Assembly: GCF_900141805.1 (NCBI RefSeq)
Contig: NZ_FQYN01000002.1
Span: 186,001-250,000, forward strand
DNA: 64,000 nt
DNA from: Hymenobacter daecheongensis DSM 21074
Lineage (GTDB): Bacteria > Bacteroidota > Bacteroidia > Cytophagales > Hymenobacteraceae
Direction: 5' to 3'
In this document: piece by piece, positions 52,394 through 61,312 of the stretch
Numbering within the stretch: position 1 is the stretch's first letter
Layout of the letters: the number at the start of each line of letters is the position of its first letter
Position numbers and translations under genes: made by a program
Notes under the pieces: model-generated
Told to the model about the DNA's origin: nothing
The model's database searches: none
What the model saw: the letters and a program-made list of their open reading frames with translations, nothing else

Positions 52394-53152
52394 ATGCCAG
52401 TCCTCATTTTCTTCGTCGCGCACTACTACCTGTCGCTGTTTACCCAGACGTTCTACCTGCACCGCTACGCGGCGCACAAGATGTTCACGATGAACAAGTT
52501 CTGGGAGAAGTTCTTCTTCCTGTTCACCTACGTCTGCCAGGGCTCCTCGTTCCTGTCGCCGCGGGCGTATGCGCTGCTGCACCGCATGCACCACGCCTAC
52601 TCCGACACGGAGATGGACCCGCACTCGCCGCTATTCTCGTCGAATGCCTTCAGCATGATGTGGAAGACCAAGAACATCTACAACGACGTGCTAAACCGCA
52701 ACTATGCCGCCGCCGAGCGGTTTGAGGGCGACTATCCGGAGTGGGTTTCGTTGGAGAGGTTCAGCGCCACCGCCGTTTCGCGCATTGGCTGGGGTGCGCT
52801 GTATGTGCTGTTCTACGTGCAGTTTGCCACCGCCTGGTGGATGTATCTGCTGCTGCCCATTCACTTCCTGATGGGCCCGATCCACGGTGCTATCGTGAAT
52901 TGGGGCGGCCACAAGTACGGCTACCAGAACTTCGACAACCACGACCACAGCAAGAACACGCTGGCCCTGGACTTTCTGGCCTTCGGCGAGCTGTTTCAGA
53001 ACAACCACCACAAGCTGCCCATGCGCGTCAACTTCGGCGTGAAGTGGTGGGAATTCGACCCGACCTACTCCGTTATCTGGATGCTGGATAAAGCCCACAT
53101 CATCAAGATCAAGCGCAAGGTAACGGCCCAGAAGCTGCGCGTGGCGGCGTAG
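52394..53152 (+). CDS. Acyl-CoA (fatty acid) desaturase
   Basis: A 252-residue membrane di-iron desaturase. Histidine boxes: HRYAAH, HRMHHAY and NNHHK (after HDHSKN). Hydrophobic helices occur near residues 2-20 and 150-175. It introduces a double bond into an acyl chain, probably to tune membrane fluidity. It is somewhat shorter than the usual ~270-300. It has its own good promoter. Confidence 0.9.
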   Translation: MPVLIFFVAHYYLSLFTQTFYLHRYAAHKMFTMNKFWEKFFFLFTYVCQGSSFLSPRAYALLHRMHHAYSDTEMDPHSPLFSSNAFSMMWKTKNIYNDVLNRNYAAAERFEGDYPEWVSLERFSATAVSRIGWGALYVLFYVQFATAWWMYLLLPIHFLMGPIHGAIVNWGGHKYGYQNFDNHDHSKNTLALDFLAFGELFQNNHHKLPMRVNFGVKWWEFDPTYSVIWMLDKAHIIKIKRKVTAQKLRVAA

Positions 53153-53304
53153 CTGTCATTGCGAGCAAAGCGAAGCAATGACAGCTACGCCTTGATTAAC
53201 CCAGAAAGCCCTGACGTATGCCTTGCGTCAGGGCTTTCTGCTGAAAAAGAGTTGCGTACACTTCAGAGGACGGATTGCTTCGTCCTTCGTCCTCGCAAGG
53301 ACAG
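53153..53304. repeat. Nested palindromic element, family A (copy 2)
   Basis: Outer arms CTGTCATTGCGAGC and CCTCGCAAGGACAG, with GAAGCAATGACAG and GGATTGCTTCGTCC inside. The inner hairpin is AAAGCCCTGACGTATGCC / GCGTCAGGGCTTT. It begins directly at the base after the desaturase stop. Confidence 0.85.
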
Positions 53305-53352
53305 ATACCGTCAATTCTTCATTTTTAATTCTTAATTGTTAATTCCCCTACC

Positions 53353-53360
53353 TACCTTTG
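53353..53360 (+). promoter_or_regulatory. Candidate -7 element for rpsP
   Basis: TACCTTTG, an exact TAnnTTTG match, 53 nt before the rpsP start. The preceding AT-rich stretch (53312-53345) is a single-arm decamer repeat; no TTG at 20 nt. Confidence 0.5.
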
Positions 53361-53412
53361 CACCTCATTTTCAACCAGACGCACGAGCTGCGTCGCTTAA
53401 CCAACCCGGTTT

Positions 53413-53958
53413 ATGGCAGTTAAAATCCGCCTCGCCCGTCGTGGCCGTAAAAAGGCCGCTCAATTCGACATCGTAGTAGCTGATGCCCGCGCCCCCCGCG
53501 ACGGTCGTTTCATCGAGAAAATCGGCACCTACGACCCGAACACCAACCCTGCTTCGATCAACTTTGATGGCGAAAAAGCCTTCGATTGGATCATGAAGGG
53601 TGCCCAGCCAACCGATACGGTTCGCGCCATGCTTTCGTATCGCGGCGTATTGTACCGGAAGCATTTGCAGCTGGGTGTTATCAAAGGGGCTATTTCGCAG
53701 GACGTAGCCGATGAGCGCTTCACTGCCTGGAAAGAGCAGAAGGACGCTAAAATCGAAACCAAACGCACCTCGCTGGGCTCGGCCAAAGACGAAGCTCGTA
53801 AGAGCGCGCTGGCGGCTGAAACCAAAGTGAAAGAAGCTCGCGCTGAAGCCATCCGCAAGAAGAACACGCCGGCTCCGGTAGAAGCTCCTGCGGCTGCCGA
53901 AGGCGAGACGACCGAAGCTGAGGCTACGACCGAAACGACTGAGGAAGCCGGCGCCTAA
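53413..53958 (+). CDS. rpsP: 30S ribosomal protein S16
   Basis: A 181-residue protein, far longer than the classic ~85 residues. The core is [40 protein letters not shown] and [13 protein letters not shown]. The C-terminal ~90 residues are a charged, Ala- and Glu-rich extension ([20 protein letters not shown]), as known in Bacteroidota. It heads the conserved rpsP-rimM-trmD-rplS order. Confidence 0.97.
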   Translation: MAVKIRLARRGRKKAAQFDIVVADARAPRDGRFIEKIGTYDPNTNPASINFDGEKAFDWIMKGAQPTDTVRAMLSYRGVLYRKHLQLGVIKGAISQDVADERFTAWKEQKDAKIETKRTSLGSAKDEARKSALAAETKVKEARAEAIRKKNTPAPVEAPAAAEGETTEAEATTETTEEAGA

Positions 53959-54082
53959 GCTTTTCGAAGCGTCAGGTTCGACTTTAAAAGCTGGGAAGTC
54001 AGAAAGAGAATGAGCGGCGTACCCACGCCCGACTTCCGCTTTCTGGCTTCCCACTTTTTTTTACGCTTTCATCCCCTTCGCA

Positions 54083-54697
54083 ATGAACATCGACGACTGC
54101 TACCAGCTGGGCTCCATTGGCAAAACGCACGGCCTGAAGGGCTTCGTAACGGCCTTCATGGACGTAGACGACCTCGACGATTACCGCACGCTCAAGGCCG
54201 TGTACCTGGAAATGCCCACCGCGCCCGGCAAGCTGACCGAGTACGCCGTGGAGAAATTTCAGCCCCACGCCGACAACCGCGCCCTGCTCAAGCTCAAGGG
54301 CTTCGACACCATTGAGGCCGCCGAGCCCCTGCGCAACGCCAAACTATACCGCCCCCTGGCCGAGCTGCCCGCCCTGGACGAAGACCAATTCTACTTCCAT
54401 GACGTGATTGGCTACACCGTAGTGGATGAAAAGCTGGGCGAGCTGGGCACGGTGGAAACCTTCTACGAAATGCCCCAACAGGACCTGATGGGTATGCGCT
54501 ACCAGGGTCAGGAAATTCTGATTCCGGTGGTGGACGAGCTGGTTTCGCACGCTGACAAAGAGGGCAAAAAGGTATTCGTAAATCTGCCCGAAGGCCTGCT
54601 CGACGTGTACCTCACGCCCGCCTCCCGCGACAAGGACGAGCCCGACGAATTTGACGGTCCGGAGCTGGACGACGCCGAGCCGGCCGACCAAAAATAA
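54083..54697 (+). CDS. rimM: Ribosome maturation factor RimM
   Basis: A 204-residue protein that helps fold the 3' domain of 16S rRNA. The N-terminal RimM domain is CYQLGSIGKTHGLKGFVTAF; the C-terminal PRC-barrel domain has DVIGYTVVDEKLGELGTVET, LIPVVDELVSH and INxPEGLLD-like VNLPEGLLDVY. An acidic tail follows. trmD begins 6 nt after its stop. Confidence 0.96.
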   Translation: MNIDDCYQLGSIGKTHGLKGFVTAFMDVDDLDDYRTLKAVYLEMPTAPGKLTEYAVEKFQPHADNRALLKLKGFDTIEAAEPLRNAKLYRPLAELPALDEDQFYFHDVIGYTVVDEKLGELGTVETFYEMPQQDLMGMRYQGQEILIPVVDELVSHADKEGKKVFVNLPEGLLDVYLTPASRDKDEPDEFDGPELDDAEPADQK

Positions 54698-54703
54698 GCG
54701 GCC

Positions 54704-55378
54704 ATGCGCGTCGACATCGTCACTTGCCAGCCCGATCTGCTGGTCAGCCCCTTTGCTTTCTCCATCGTTAAAAGGGCCCAGGAGAAAGGGCTGGCCGAAA
54801 TTCATGTGCACGATCTGCGCCGGTTTGCCATCAACAAGCACGGCCAGATCGACGACTACGTGTTTGGCGGTGGGGCCGGCATGGTGTTGCGCGTGGAGCC
54901 CATTGCGGCCTGTCTGGACGCGCTGCTGGCCGAGCGCGCCTACGATGCCGTCATTTATATGACGCCCGACGGCGAGACGCTGCGCCAGCCGCTCGTGAAC
55001 CGCTGGTCGCTGGCCCAAAACCTGCTCATTCTCTGCGGGCACTACAAGGGCATCGATGAGCGTATCCGCCGGGCCTACATCACCCACGAAATCAGCGTGG
55101 GCGACTACGTACTGAGCGGCGGCGAGCTGGGCGCGGCCATCCTTACCGATGCCATCGTGCGGCTGCTGCCGGGCGTGCTCGGCAACGAGGAATCAGCCCT
55201 CAGCGACTCGTTTCAGGACAATCTGCTGGCCCCGCCGGTCTACACGCGGCCGGCCGAGTGGCGCGGCGAGAAAGTGCCCGACATTTTGCTTTCCGGCAAC
55301 ACGCCCCAGATCGAAGTATGGCGGCACGAGCAGGCGCTGGAGCGCACCCGCCAGCGCCGCCCCGATCTGCTCGAATAG
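54704..55378 (+). CDS. trmD: tRNA (guanine37-N1)-methyltransferase
   Basis: A 224-residue SPOUT methyltransferase that makes m1G37 and prevents frameshifting. The trefoil-knot core is [39 protein letters not shown] and [14 protein letters not shown]. The motif [20 protein letters not shown] closes the domain. Full length. Confidence 0.97.
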   Translation: MRVDIVTCQPDLLVSPFAFSIVKRAQEKGLAEIHVHDLRRFAINKHGQIDDYVFGGGAGMVLRVEPIAACLDALLAERAYDAVIYMTPDGETLRQPLVNRWSLAQNLLILCGHYKGIDERIRRAYITHEISVGDYVLSGGELGAAILTDAIVRLLPGVLGNEESALSDSFQDNLLAPPVYTRPAEWRGEKVPDILLSGNTPQIEVWRHEQALERTRQRRPDLLE

Positions 55379-55379
55379 A

Positions 55380-55533
55380 AGGTGAAGTAATGTGATGGAA
55401 TGCGGGGAAATGTGAAAATGTACTGAGTGTGAGCTGATGCACCGGCTGGGTTACTTAGGTTGCCGGGGAAATAAAAGGGCTTCTCGGGCTCATTTCCCAC
55501 ATTTCCCACATTTCCATATTCCCGCACATTCAA
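55380..55533. repeat. Intergenic decamer repeat (AAATGTGGGA type), inverted arms
   Basis: 55388-55433 (GTGATGGAATGCGGGGAAAT, GTGAAAATGT) is roughly complementary to 55490-55530 (CATTTCCCACATTTCCCACA, TTTCCATATTCCC). It occupies the 200-base gap between trmD and rplS. The loop (55434-55489) shows nothing of note. Confidence 0.65.
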
Positions 55534-55538
55534 CTCAG

Positions 55539-55569
55539 TTGTAATCATCAAAACAGAGCGCTATATTTG
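55539..55569 (+). promoter_or_regulatory. Promoter of rplS
   Basis: TTG at 55539-55541, 20-nt spacer, TATATTTG at 55562-55569 (exact TAnnTTTG). It gives rplS its own transcript in addition to the upstream operon. Confidence 0.7.
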
Positions 55570-55591
55570 CGCCTCTTTAAGTGAAACCCAC

Positions 55592-55608
55592 GGGCGGCGG
55601 CGCCGTCC
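55592..55608 (+). promoter_or_regulatory. Possible attenuator hairpin in the rplS leader
   Basis: Stem GGGCGGC (55592-55598) with GCCGTCC (55602-55608), 3-nt loop, followed by a U-rich run (TCTTTCTAGTTTTTTC). It lies between promoter and start codon, and could mediate autoregulation by L19. This is an inference from shape only. Confidence 0.4.
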
Positions 55609-55628
55609 TCTTTCTAGTTTTTTCAGTC

Positions 55629-55985
55629 ATGAGCGTACTACTCGATTTTATCCAGCAGGAGTCCCAGGAGCGCCGCGCCAGCTTCCCTGCTTTCGCCGCC
55701 GGCGACACCGTTAACGTCCACGTGAAAATCCGCGAGGGCAACAAGGAGCGCATTCAGCAGTTCCAGGGTGTTGTTATTCAGCGCAAGAACCCCAACTCCA
55801 ACGGTGAGACCTTCACCGTGCGCAAGATTTCCAACCAGATCGGCACCGAGCGGATTTTCCCGCTGCTGTCGCCCAACATCGAGAAAGTCGAGCTGGTGCG
55901 CCGCGGTAAAGTACGCCGTGCCCGTTTGTTCTACCTGCGTGGCCTGTCGGGCAAAGCAGCCAAAATCAAAGAGCGTCGCGGTTAG
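55629..55985 (+). CDS. rplS: 50S ribosomal protein L19
   Basis: A 118-residue protein from ATG at 55629 ([20 protein letters not shown]). The core is [36 protein letters not shown] and [19 protein letters not shown] with [20 protein letters not shown]. It sits at the 30S-50S interface. A bidirectional terminator follows. Confidence 0.97.
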   Translation: MSVLLDFIQQESQERRASFPAFAAGDTVNVHVKIREGNKERIQQFQGVVIQRKNPNSNGETFTVRKISNQIGTERIFPLLSPNIEKVELVRRGKVRRARLFYLRGLSGKAAKIKERRG

Positions 55986-56013
55986 GCCTCTTCCTTCGGG
56001 AAAACAACCAGCA

Positions 56014-56047
56014 AAAAAGCCGGCTCCTGTTCAGGAGCCGGCTTTTT
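56014..56047. terminator. Bidirectional intrinsic terminator
   Basis: A perfect 16-bp stem (56014-56029 with 56032-56047), 2-nt loop, with A-run on one side and T-run on the other. It serves rplS and the convergent gene at 56079. Confidence 0.85.
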
Positions 56048-56078
56048 CGTGCTTAATGCTTTGTAAAAAGCGGTAACC

Positions 56079-56474
56079 TTAGCTATTCTGCAGATCCTGC
56101 TCAGCGGTGTTGGCAGTGCCGGGATGCTGCACTTGCTTGGCGGCGGCCAGCAGGGCTTCGCCGAGCTTTTCAACGCGGGGCTGGGTATTGCCCTCTGCGA
56201 ATACGGCGGCCTTGAGGGTATTTTCGCCCAGGCGGGTAAGCAGGCGGCCGATGACATCCTTATCGTAGGTGCCGGAGCCGAAATGAGCCTTCAGGTCCTG
56301 CATATCCACGATGAGCTGATGCAGCTCCGGGTTATCGGCGGCCTTCAGATCCTGAATCCAGCGCTGAAAGGTGTTGTCGAGGCCGGCGCGGGTTGCTTCT
56401 TCCAGCAGGTTGCCGGTCAGCAAAGTAGTGGCGGCATCGAGGTGAACCTGGTTTTGAACTTCAGTCTTTTCCAT
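56079..56474 (-). CDS. Conserved hypothetical protein
   Basis: A 131-residue, all-helical soluble protein (MEKTEVQNQVHLDAATTLLT). No signal peptide, cysteine or clear catalytic pattern. Its composition is normal for the chromosome and it converges on rplS across a strong terminator. Not recognised. Confidence 0.6.
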   Translation of the reverse strand: MEKTEVQNQVHLDAATTLLTGNLLEEATRAGLDNTFQRWIQDLKAADNPELHQLIVDMQDLKAHFGSGTYDKDVIGRLLTRLGENTLKAAVFAEGNTQPRVEKLGEALLAAAKQVQHPGTANTAEQDLQNS

Positions 56475-56617
56475 AGTAGCAGGAGTTTTGGCGGTTTGGT
56501 AAAATGCCTTTGGCTGCTTAGCCTAACGGACCCCGCGGGGTAGGGTTATCGGCGACGCAGCTTTTCCGGGCCGAAAACGTACTTTCGCAACGCTTTTGTT
56601 TTATCTCGCTTTGCTAC

Positions 56618-59614
56618 ATGAAAAAATTCTTTGCCGGCCTGATGCTGGCCGCCTTGCCCTTGCTCACTCAGGCTCAGGGCAATGCCACTGCCCGCACGGC
56701 CTACTGGCAACAGGAAGCCAACTATTCCATTGATGTAACCCTCGACGACAAGCAGCACCTGCTCACCGGCACCGAGGAGATTCAATACACCAACAACTCG
56801 CCCGACCAGCTCACCTTCCTCTGGTTTCACCTCTGGCCCAACGCCTACAAGGACAACTCGACGGCTTTTGCCCAGCAGCAGCTACGCAATGGCAGCCGCA
56901 AGTTCCAGTTTGCCAAAGCCAGCCAGCGCGGCTCCATCGACCAGCTCGATTTCAAGGTAAACGGCCAGCCGGCTCAGCTCACCTACGACCCCAAGAACCC
57001 CGATATGGCCCGGCTGATTCTGCCGCAGCCGCTGGCTCCGGGGGCCAAAGCCACCATCACCACGCCGTTTCGAGTGAAGATTCCGGACTCGTTTTCGCGC
57101 TTCGGGCATGTCGGGCAGTCGTACCAGATTTCGCAGTGGTATCCCAAGCCGGCGGTGTACGACCGCAAGGGCTGGCACCAGATGCCGTACCTGGACCAGG
57201 GCGAGTTCTACTCCGAGTTTGGCTCCTTCGATGTGCGCATCACGCTGCCCGCCAACTACACTGTGGGCGCCACGGGCGTGCTGCAGAACCCCGATGAGCA
57301 GCAGCGCTTGGACCAGTTGGCCGCCGCTACGGCCCTGAAGAAAACCGCCGCCGACTTCGGCACTGACCTCTCTTTCCCGGCTTCGGCACCCGAAACCAAA
57401 ACCCTGCGCTACCAGCAGGACCGCGTGCACGACTTCGCCTGGTTCGCTGATAAGCGCTTCAACGTACTCAAAAGCGGTGTTACGCTGCCTTCGGGCCGCG
57501 CCGTCACGTCGTGGGTGATGTTTACCAACACCGATGCGCTGAAGTGGGTGAAGGGCCTGCAGGAGTTGAACGAAGCGCTGACCTACTACTCGCAGTGGGT
57601 GGGCGAATACCCCTACTCGGCCGCCACGGCCGTGGACGGCGCGCTGAGCGCCGGCTCGGGCATGGAATACCCGATGGTGACCGTCACGATGCCGTCGGCC
57701 ATCATTCACGAGGTGGGCCACAACTGGTTTTATGGCATTCTGGGCTCCAATGAGCGCGACTTTCCGTGGATGGATGAGGGCGTAAACTCCTACGTCGAAA
57801 ACCGCGTGCAGAGCCGCACCGACTCGCTGGCGGGCGACTTCAGCGGCGTGCTGAAATCAAAGCAGGTGGCGGCGCTGGTTGGCATTGATGGGCTGAATGC
57901 CGCGGCCCTGAACCAGCTGCCCTACCAGGCCGCCGCCAGCCGCGGCCTCGATCAGCCCGTGAGCGGCCTGGCTTCGGCGGCGTATGGCAAACTCAACTAT
58001 GGCATCATTGTGTATGGCAAAACGGCGGCGCTGCTGCGCTACCTGGCCGGCTACCTGGGCCAGGAGGCCTTCGATAAGGCCATGCACACCTATTACGAGC
58101 GGTGGCAGTTCCGCCACCCCTACCCCGAGGATATGCAGGCCGTATTTGAGGAATCGACGGGCCAAAAGCTGGACTGGTTTTTCAAAGACATGCTGCAAGG
58201 CACCGCGCACTACGATGCCACGGTTTCGGATATGCAAGTGAGCGGCAGCCAGGTGAAAGTGCTGGTGCGCAACGACTCGCCGGCCCCGTTTGCCGTGCCC
58301 GTATCGACTGTGGATGCGCAGGGCCGGATTCTGGAAACGCAGTGGACGCCGGTTATCAATACTGAAGATGGCGAGGATGAAACCCAGCTCAACTTCCGCC
58401 GCGAGGGAGCCATGGCTGTGGTAGTAGATGCCGCCTACCTCACGCCCCAGCTAAACCGCCGCGACGACCGCCTGAAGATCGAGGGCCCGTTTCGCAGCTT
58501 CGAGAAGCTGCAGATAAAGCCCTTGGCCAGCATAGAGCGCTGGGACCGCAGCACGTTGAACTGGCTGCCGGTGCTGGGCGCCAACACCTCCGACAAGCTC
58601 ATGCTGGGCGTGGCCTTCTACAACAGCCCGCTGGTGACCAAAAATCTGAACTACCTGCTGATGCCCATGTACAGCTTCAACCAGAAGGAGCTGAACGGCA
58701 CGGCCACTGTGAACGTGAACGTGCTGCCCGGCGGCGTGGCCCGTCAAATTGTGACGGGCCTCACGGTGCAGCGCTTCGAGCGCTACCGCAAAGTGGAGCC
58801 CAGCATCACCTTCATGCTCCCCAAATCCGCCTTCGACCGGCCCCAGCACACGCTGAAGCTGGCCAACACGGCCATCAAAGACCAGGACCTGGATCAGACT
58901 TCCAGCATTCAGACGCTGGAATATGGCGTGAAAGCCGGCAACGCGCTCCAGACCTGGGGGGCCACTATAGAGTTGAACCAGCTGACCTCATCCATTGGTC
59001 AGGAAACCGACTCGCGTAATGCCGTGCTGCTGCGGGCTTCGGCCACCTACCAGCGCTACTACGCGCCCAAAAAGCGGTTTTCGGCTCGCTTGTTTGGGGG
59101 GCGTTTTCTGCAGAGCGAGGCCAGCGGCTTCGTGCTGGGCCTGAGCGGCAGCCCCGACTACCGCCGCCAGACGGCCTTCCTGGACCGCCAGCAGATTTCG
59201 CGGGCTCTCACCGCCCAGGTTCATCAGACCGACGATCAGGACGGCGCCTTCAAGGGCTTCATGCCGCTGCAGAACGGCCGGGGCGGCGTATTCAGCCAGC
59301 GCTGGCTGAGCACGCTCAACCTGCAGGCCGACCTGCCGGTAACCAGCCTGAGCGTGTTTGCCGATCTGGGCGCGACGGAGGAGTATTTTGCCCTCGCTAA
59401 CGGCCGGCCCGAAGCCCGGCGCATCTTCTACGATGCCGGCCTGGTGGTGCCCGTGCTGCGCGACGTGCTGCAGTTCTATCTGCCCGTAGCCGGCACGCAG
59501 TACGAAAACGGCTTCCCCGGCAGCCGCAAGGCTTTCACCGACCAGATCCGCTTTGTGCTGAAGCTCAACCAGGTGAATCCGTTTCGTCTGCTGAACGAGC
59601 AGCTGGCGCAATAA
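56618..59614 (+). CDS. M1-family metallopeptidase
   Basis: A 998-residue exported zinc aminopeptidase. Signal peptide MKKFFAGLMLAALPLLTQAQ. The N-terminal beta-domain (DKQHLLTGTEEIQYTNNSP) is followed by the catalytic motif HEVGH at 364-368 and the third zinc ligand Glu387 in WMDEGVNSY. The long C-terminal part (from about 640) looks like a beta-barrel (NYLLMPMYSFNQKELNG, FRLLNEQLAQ end), unusual for soluble M1 enzymes, so it may be outer-membrane anchored. A likely -7 element TACTTTCG lies at 56580-56587. Confidence 0.9.
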   Translation: MKKFFAGLMLAALPLLTQAQGNATARTAYWQQEANYSIDVTLDDKQHLLTGTEEIQYTNNSPDQLTFLWFHLWPNAYKDNSTAFAQQQLRNGSRKFQFAKASQRGSIDQLDFKVNGQPAQLTYDPKNPDMARLILPQPLAPGAKATITTPFRVKIPDSFSRFGHVGQSYQISQWYPKPAVYDRKGWHQMPYLDQGEFYSEFGSFDVRITLPANYTVGATGVLQNPDEQQRLDQLAAATALKKTAADFGTDLSFPASAPETKTLRYQQDRVHDFAWFADKRFNVLKSGVTLPSGRAVTSWVMFTNTDALKWVKGLQELNEALTYYSQWVGEYPYSAATAVDGALSAGSGMEYPMVTVTMPSAIIHEVGHNWFYGILGSNERDFPWMDEGVNSYVENRVQSRTDSLAGDFSGVLKSKQVAALVGIDGLNAAALNQLPYQAAASRGLDQPVSGLASAAYGKLNYGIIVYGKTAALLRYLAGYLGQEAFDKAMHTYYERWQFRHPYPEDMQAVFEESTGQKLDWFFKDMLQGTAHYDATVSDMQVSGSQVKVLVRNDSPAPFAVPVSTVDAQGRILETQWTPVINTEDGEDETQLNFRREGAMAVVVDAAYLTPQLNRRDDRLKIEGPFRSFEKLQIKPLASIERWDRSTLNWLPVLGANTSDKLMLGVAFYNSPLVTKNLNYLLMPMYSFNQKELNGTATVNVNVLPGGVARQIVTGLTVQRFERYRKVEPSITFMLPKSAFDRPQHTLKLANTAIKDQDLDQTSSIQTLEYGVKAGNALQTWGATIELNQLTSSIGQETDSRNAVLLRASATYQRYYAPKKRFSARLFGGRFLQSEASGFVLGLSGSPDYRRQTAFLDRQQISRALTAQVHQTDDQDGAFKGFMPLQNGRGGVFSQRWLSTLNLQADLPVTSLSVFADLGATEEYFALANGRPEARRIFYDAGLVVPVLRDVLQFYLPVAGTQYENGFPGSRKAFTDQIRFVLKLNQVNPFRLLNEQLAQ

Positions 59615-59627
59615 ATCCCGTTTCGTT

Positions 59628-60233
59628 ATGCGCTTTGCCCGCGTGGCCTTTTTGCTCTGGACGGGGAGCCTGGGCGTAGTCGGCTGCCAGACCGACTACG
59701 CCCAACTACCCACTTTTTCGCGGGAGCGGAAGCTGCTGCAGGCCGTGGTGGAAATACCGGCCGGCACCAACCACGAGCAGGTATACGACCCGGAAACCAA
59801 GGACTTCCGCCGTATTCAGCGGGCGGGCCAGGATCGGCAGGTGGAGTTTCTGCCTTATCCCGGCAACTTCGGTTTCGTGCCCGGCACGCGCACGTCTGCG
59901 GCCCCAGGGTTTCCTCAGGGTCGGCCGCTGGGCGTGCTGATTCTCTCCGAAAGTCAGCCGGCCGGCACGGTGGTGGAGGTGCTGCCCGTAGGCCTGCTGC
60001 TGCTCGATGCGGCCGGGCTGCTGGAGCAAGTGGTGCTGGCCATCCCGGCCCGCCCCAGCCAGCAGATTCTGCCCGAAACCGCCACTTGGGCCGAGTTTAC
60101 GCAACGCTATCCGGCAGCCAAGGAAATTCTGCGGCTGTGGTTTCAGCACCGCGGCGGCCCCGGCGAGGTGCGCATCGTGGGCTGGAAAGATGAGCGGTTT
60201 GCCCAGCAGCAGGTGCGCGCCGCCATGCGGTAG
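59628..60233 (+). CDS. Degenerate inorganic-pyrophosphatase-like lipoprotein
   Basis: A 201-residue lipoprotein; lipobox near GVVGCQ. The fold segments of family I PPase are visible (VVEIPAGTNHEQVYD, EFLPYPGNFGFVPGT). The metal-binding DGDPxD is here QGRPLG, the loop DEAGEDAK becomes DAAGLLEQ, and the catalytic lysine near residue 46 is missing. The ligand aspartates are therefore almost all lost. It may be a structural or binding relic of the family. It begins 13 nt after the M1 gene. Confidence 0.75.
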   Translation: MRFARVAFLLWTGSLGVVGCQTDYAQLPTFSRERKLLQAVVEIPAGTNHEQVYDPETKDFRRIQRAGQDRQVEFLPYPGNFGFVPGTRTSAAPGFPQGRPLGVLILSESQPAGTVVEVLPVGLLLLDAAGLLEQVVLAIPARPSQQILPETATWAEFTQRYPAAKEILRLWFQHRGGPGEVRIVGWKDERFAQQQVRAAMR

Positions 60234-60252
60234 TGGTGGCACTAAGAATAAA

Positions 60253-60323
60253 ACATAACGATAGAGAATTCGCACCAGATTTAACTACGACGACATGGCC
60301 TTCATACATAACGATAGAGAATT
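60253..60323. repeat. 18-nt direct repeat around a small ORF start
   Basis: ACATAACGATAGAGAATT occurs at 60253-60270 and again at 60306-60323, the second copy inside the first codons of the small ORF. The offset is 53 bp. Confidence 0.7.
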
Positions 60324-60510
60324 GGCTCCCTGTATCATATCTAAAGCACGGCATGCCTTAGGCCTTAAAGTGGATAAACCCAACAACAAGAAGAGATGCT
60401 CCGAATCATACTGGCAGGAAGCAGTTGAGGCAGTAGGGAACAGATTGGTTCTCGATAAGGAAACTGTGGCTGCTGCAGTGGCTAGCTATAGGAATTACAT
60501 AGCTTGGTGA
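60295..60510 (+). CDS. Small protein of unknown function
   Basis: A 71-residue protein (MAFIHNDRELAPCIISKARH) with basic centre VDKPNNKKRCSESYWQEAVE. Lower GC than its neighbours. Part of its 5' end is repeated upstream. It ends just before a very strong terminator. It may be a genuine small gene or a residue of a larger acquired one. Confidence 0.45.
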   Translation: MAFIHNDRELAPCIISKARHALGLKVDKPNNKKRCSESYWQEAVEAVGNRLVLDKETVAAAVASYRNYIAW

Positions 60511-60519
60511 TTTGTGTAC

Positions 60520-60593
60520 GCCACTCGCAGCCAGTCATAAAAAAATCCCCGCCATTGCTGGCGGGGATTTTTTTATGACTGACTGCGAGTGGC
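60520..60593. terminator. Long bidirectional terminator palindrome
   Basis: Outer arms GCCACTCGCAG/CTGCGAGTGGC, middle CAGTCATAAAAAAATCCCCG with its complement, loop ATTGCT between GCC and GGC. The inner AAAAAAATCCCCGCC hairpin is a perfect bidirectional intrinsic terminator between the small gene and the convergent gene at 60602. Confidence 0.88.
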
Positions 60594-60601
60594 AGGTCGT
60601 A

Positions 60602-61312
60602 CTACTCAATCTTGTTCATGCGGTCCTTCACAGCTTCTAGGGCCACGCGCATGTTCACAATGTCGGCGCGGGCGGCTTCCTGCTCTTTCAGGTTCATGTC
60701 GATCAGGTTGTTGTATTGCAGCAGTTCGGCGGCGTTGGAGGCCAGCTGCTGCTGAATTTCCTGCTTCTTCAGCTTGTTCTTCTCGATGTCCTTCTTGATG
60801 GCATCGGCCTTCGAGATTACGGCCATGTGGTTGTTCTGCGACGAAACCAGCGCCTTTTCAGCTTCCGATACCTGAACGGCCAAGTCTTCGCGGTAGAGCA
60901 TGCGAGCAAAATCCTTCAGGTATTTCTCCGACGATTTCCACTGCACCGGCGTGGCATCCTTGCTCAGGTAGGCATTGCCCAGGTCAATAGACCACCAAAC
61001 GGTGGTGCCGGTTGGCGTAGCGTCCACTTTGCTGATGACGCGGATCGGGGTTTTGGAAATATCCTCGATAACTACACCATCCATGGTGTACACGCCTTTA
61101 TCGGCTTTGAACTTGCTGCCGAACTTTTCGCTCAGCTGCTTTTGCCACGAGTCGTCCACCCGCTTGCTATCCAACTGAATCGTAACACGCTGGCCTTTGC
61201 GGGGAATGCCCTTGATGGCCATGTCCGTCTCGTCTACCGGCGATTTCTGGGCGTAGCCCGTCACCGTCATCACACACACCAACAGGAAGGAGAGAAGTAC
61301 ACCTGGTTTCAT
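60602..61312 (-). CDS. Secreted coiled-coil protein of unknown function
   Basis: A 236-residue exported protein with signal peptide MKPGVLLSFLLVCVMTVTGYAQ. Residues about 140-230 form a continuous coiled coil (KKDIEKNKLKKQEIQQQLAS, DMNLKEQEAARADIVNMRVA). The first part (KGQRVTIQLDSKRVDDSWQK) is compact. Probably periplasmic. A -7-like TAAATTTG lies at 61394-61387 on this strand, without a clear -33. Confidence 0.65.
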   Translation of the reverse strand: MKPGVLLSFLLVCVMTVTGYAQKSPVDETDMAIKGIPRKGQRVTIQLDSKRVDDSWQKQLSEKFGSKFKADKGVYTMDGVVIEDISKTPIRVISKVDATPTGTTVWWSIDLGNAYLSKDATPVQWKSSEKYLKDFARMLYREDLAVQVSEAEKALVSSQNNHMAVISKADAIKKDIEKNKLKKQEIQQQLASNAAELLQYNNLIDMNLKEQEAARADIVNMRVALEAVKDRMNKIE

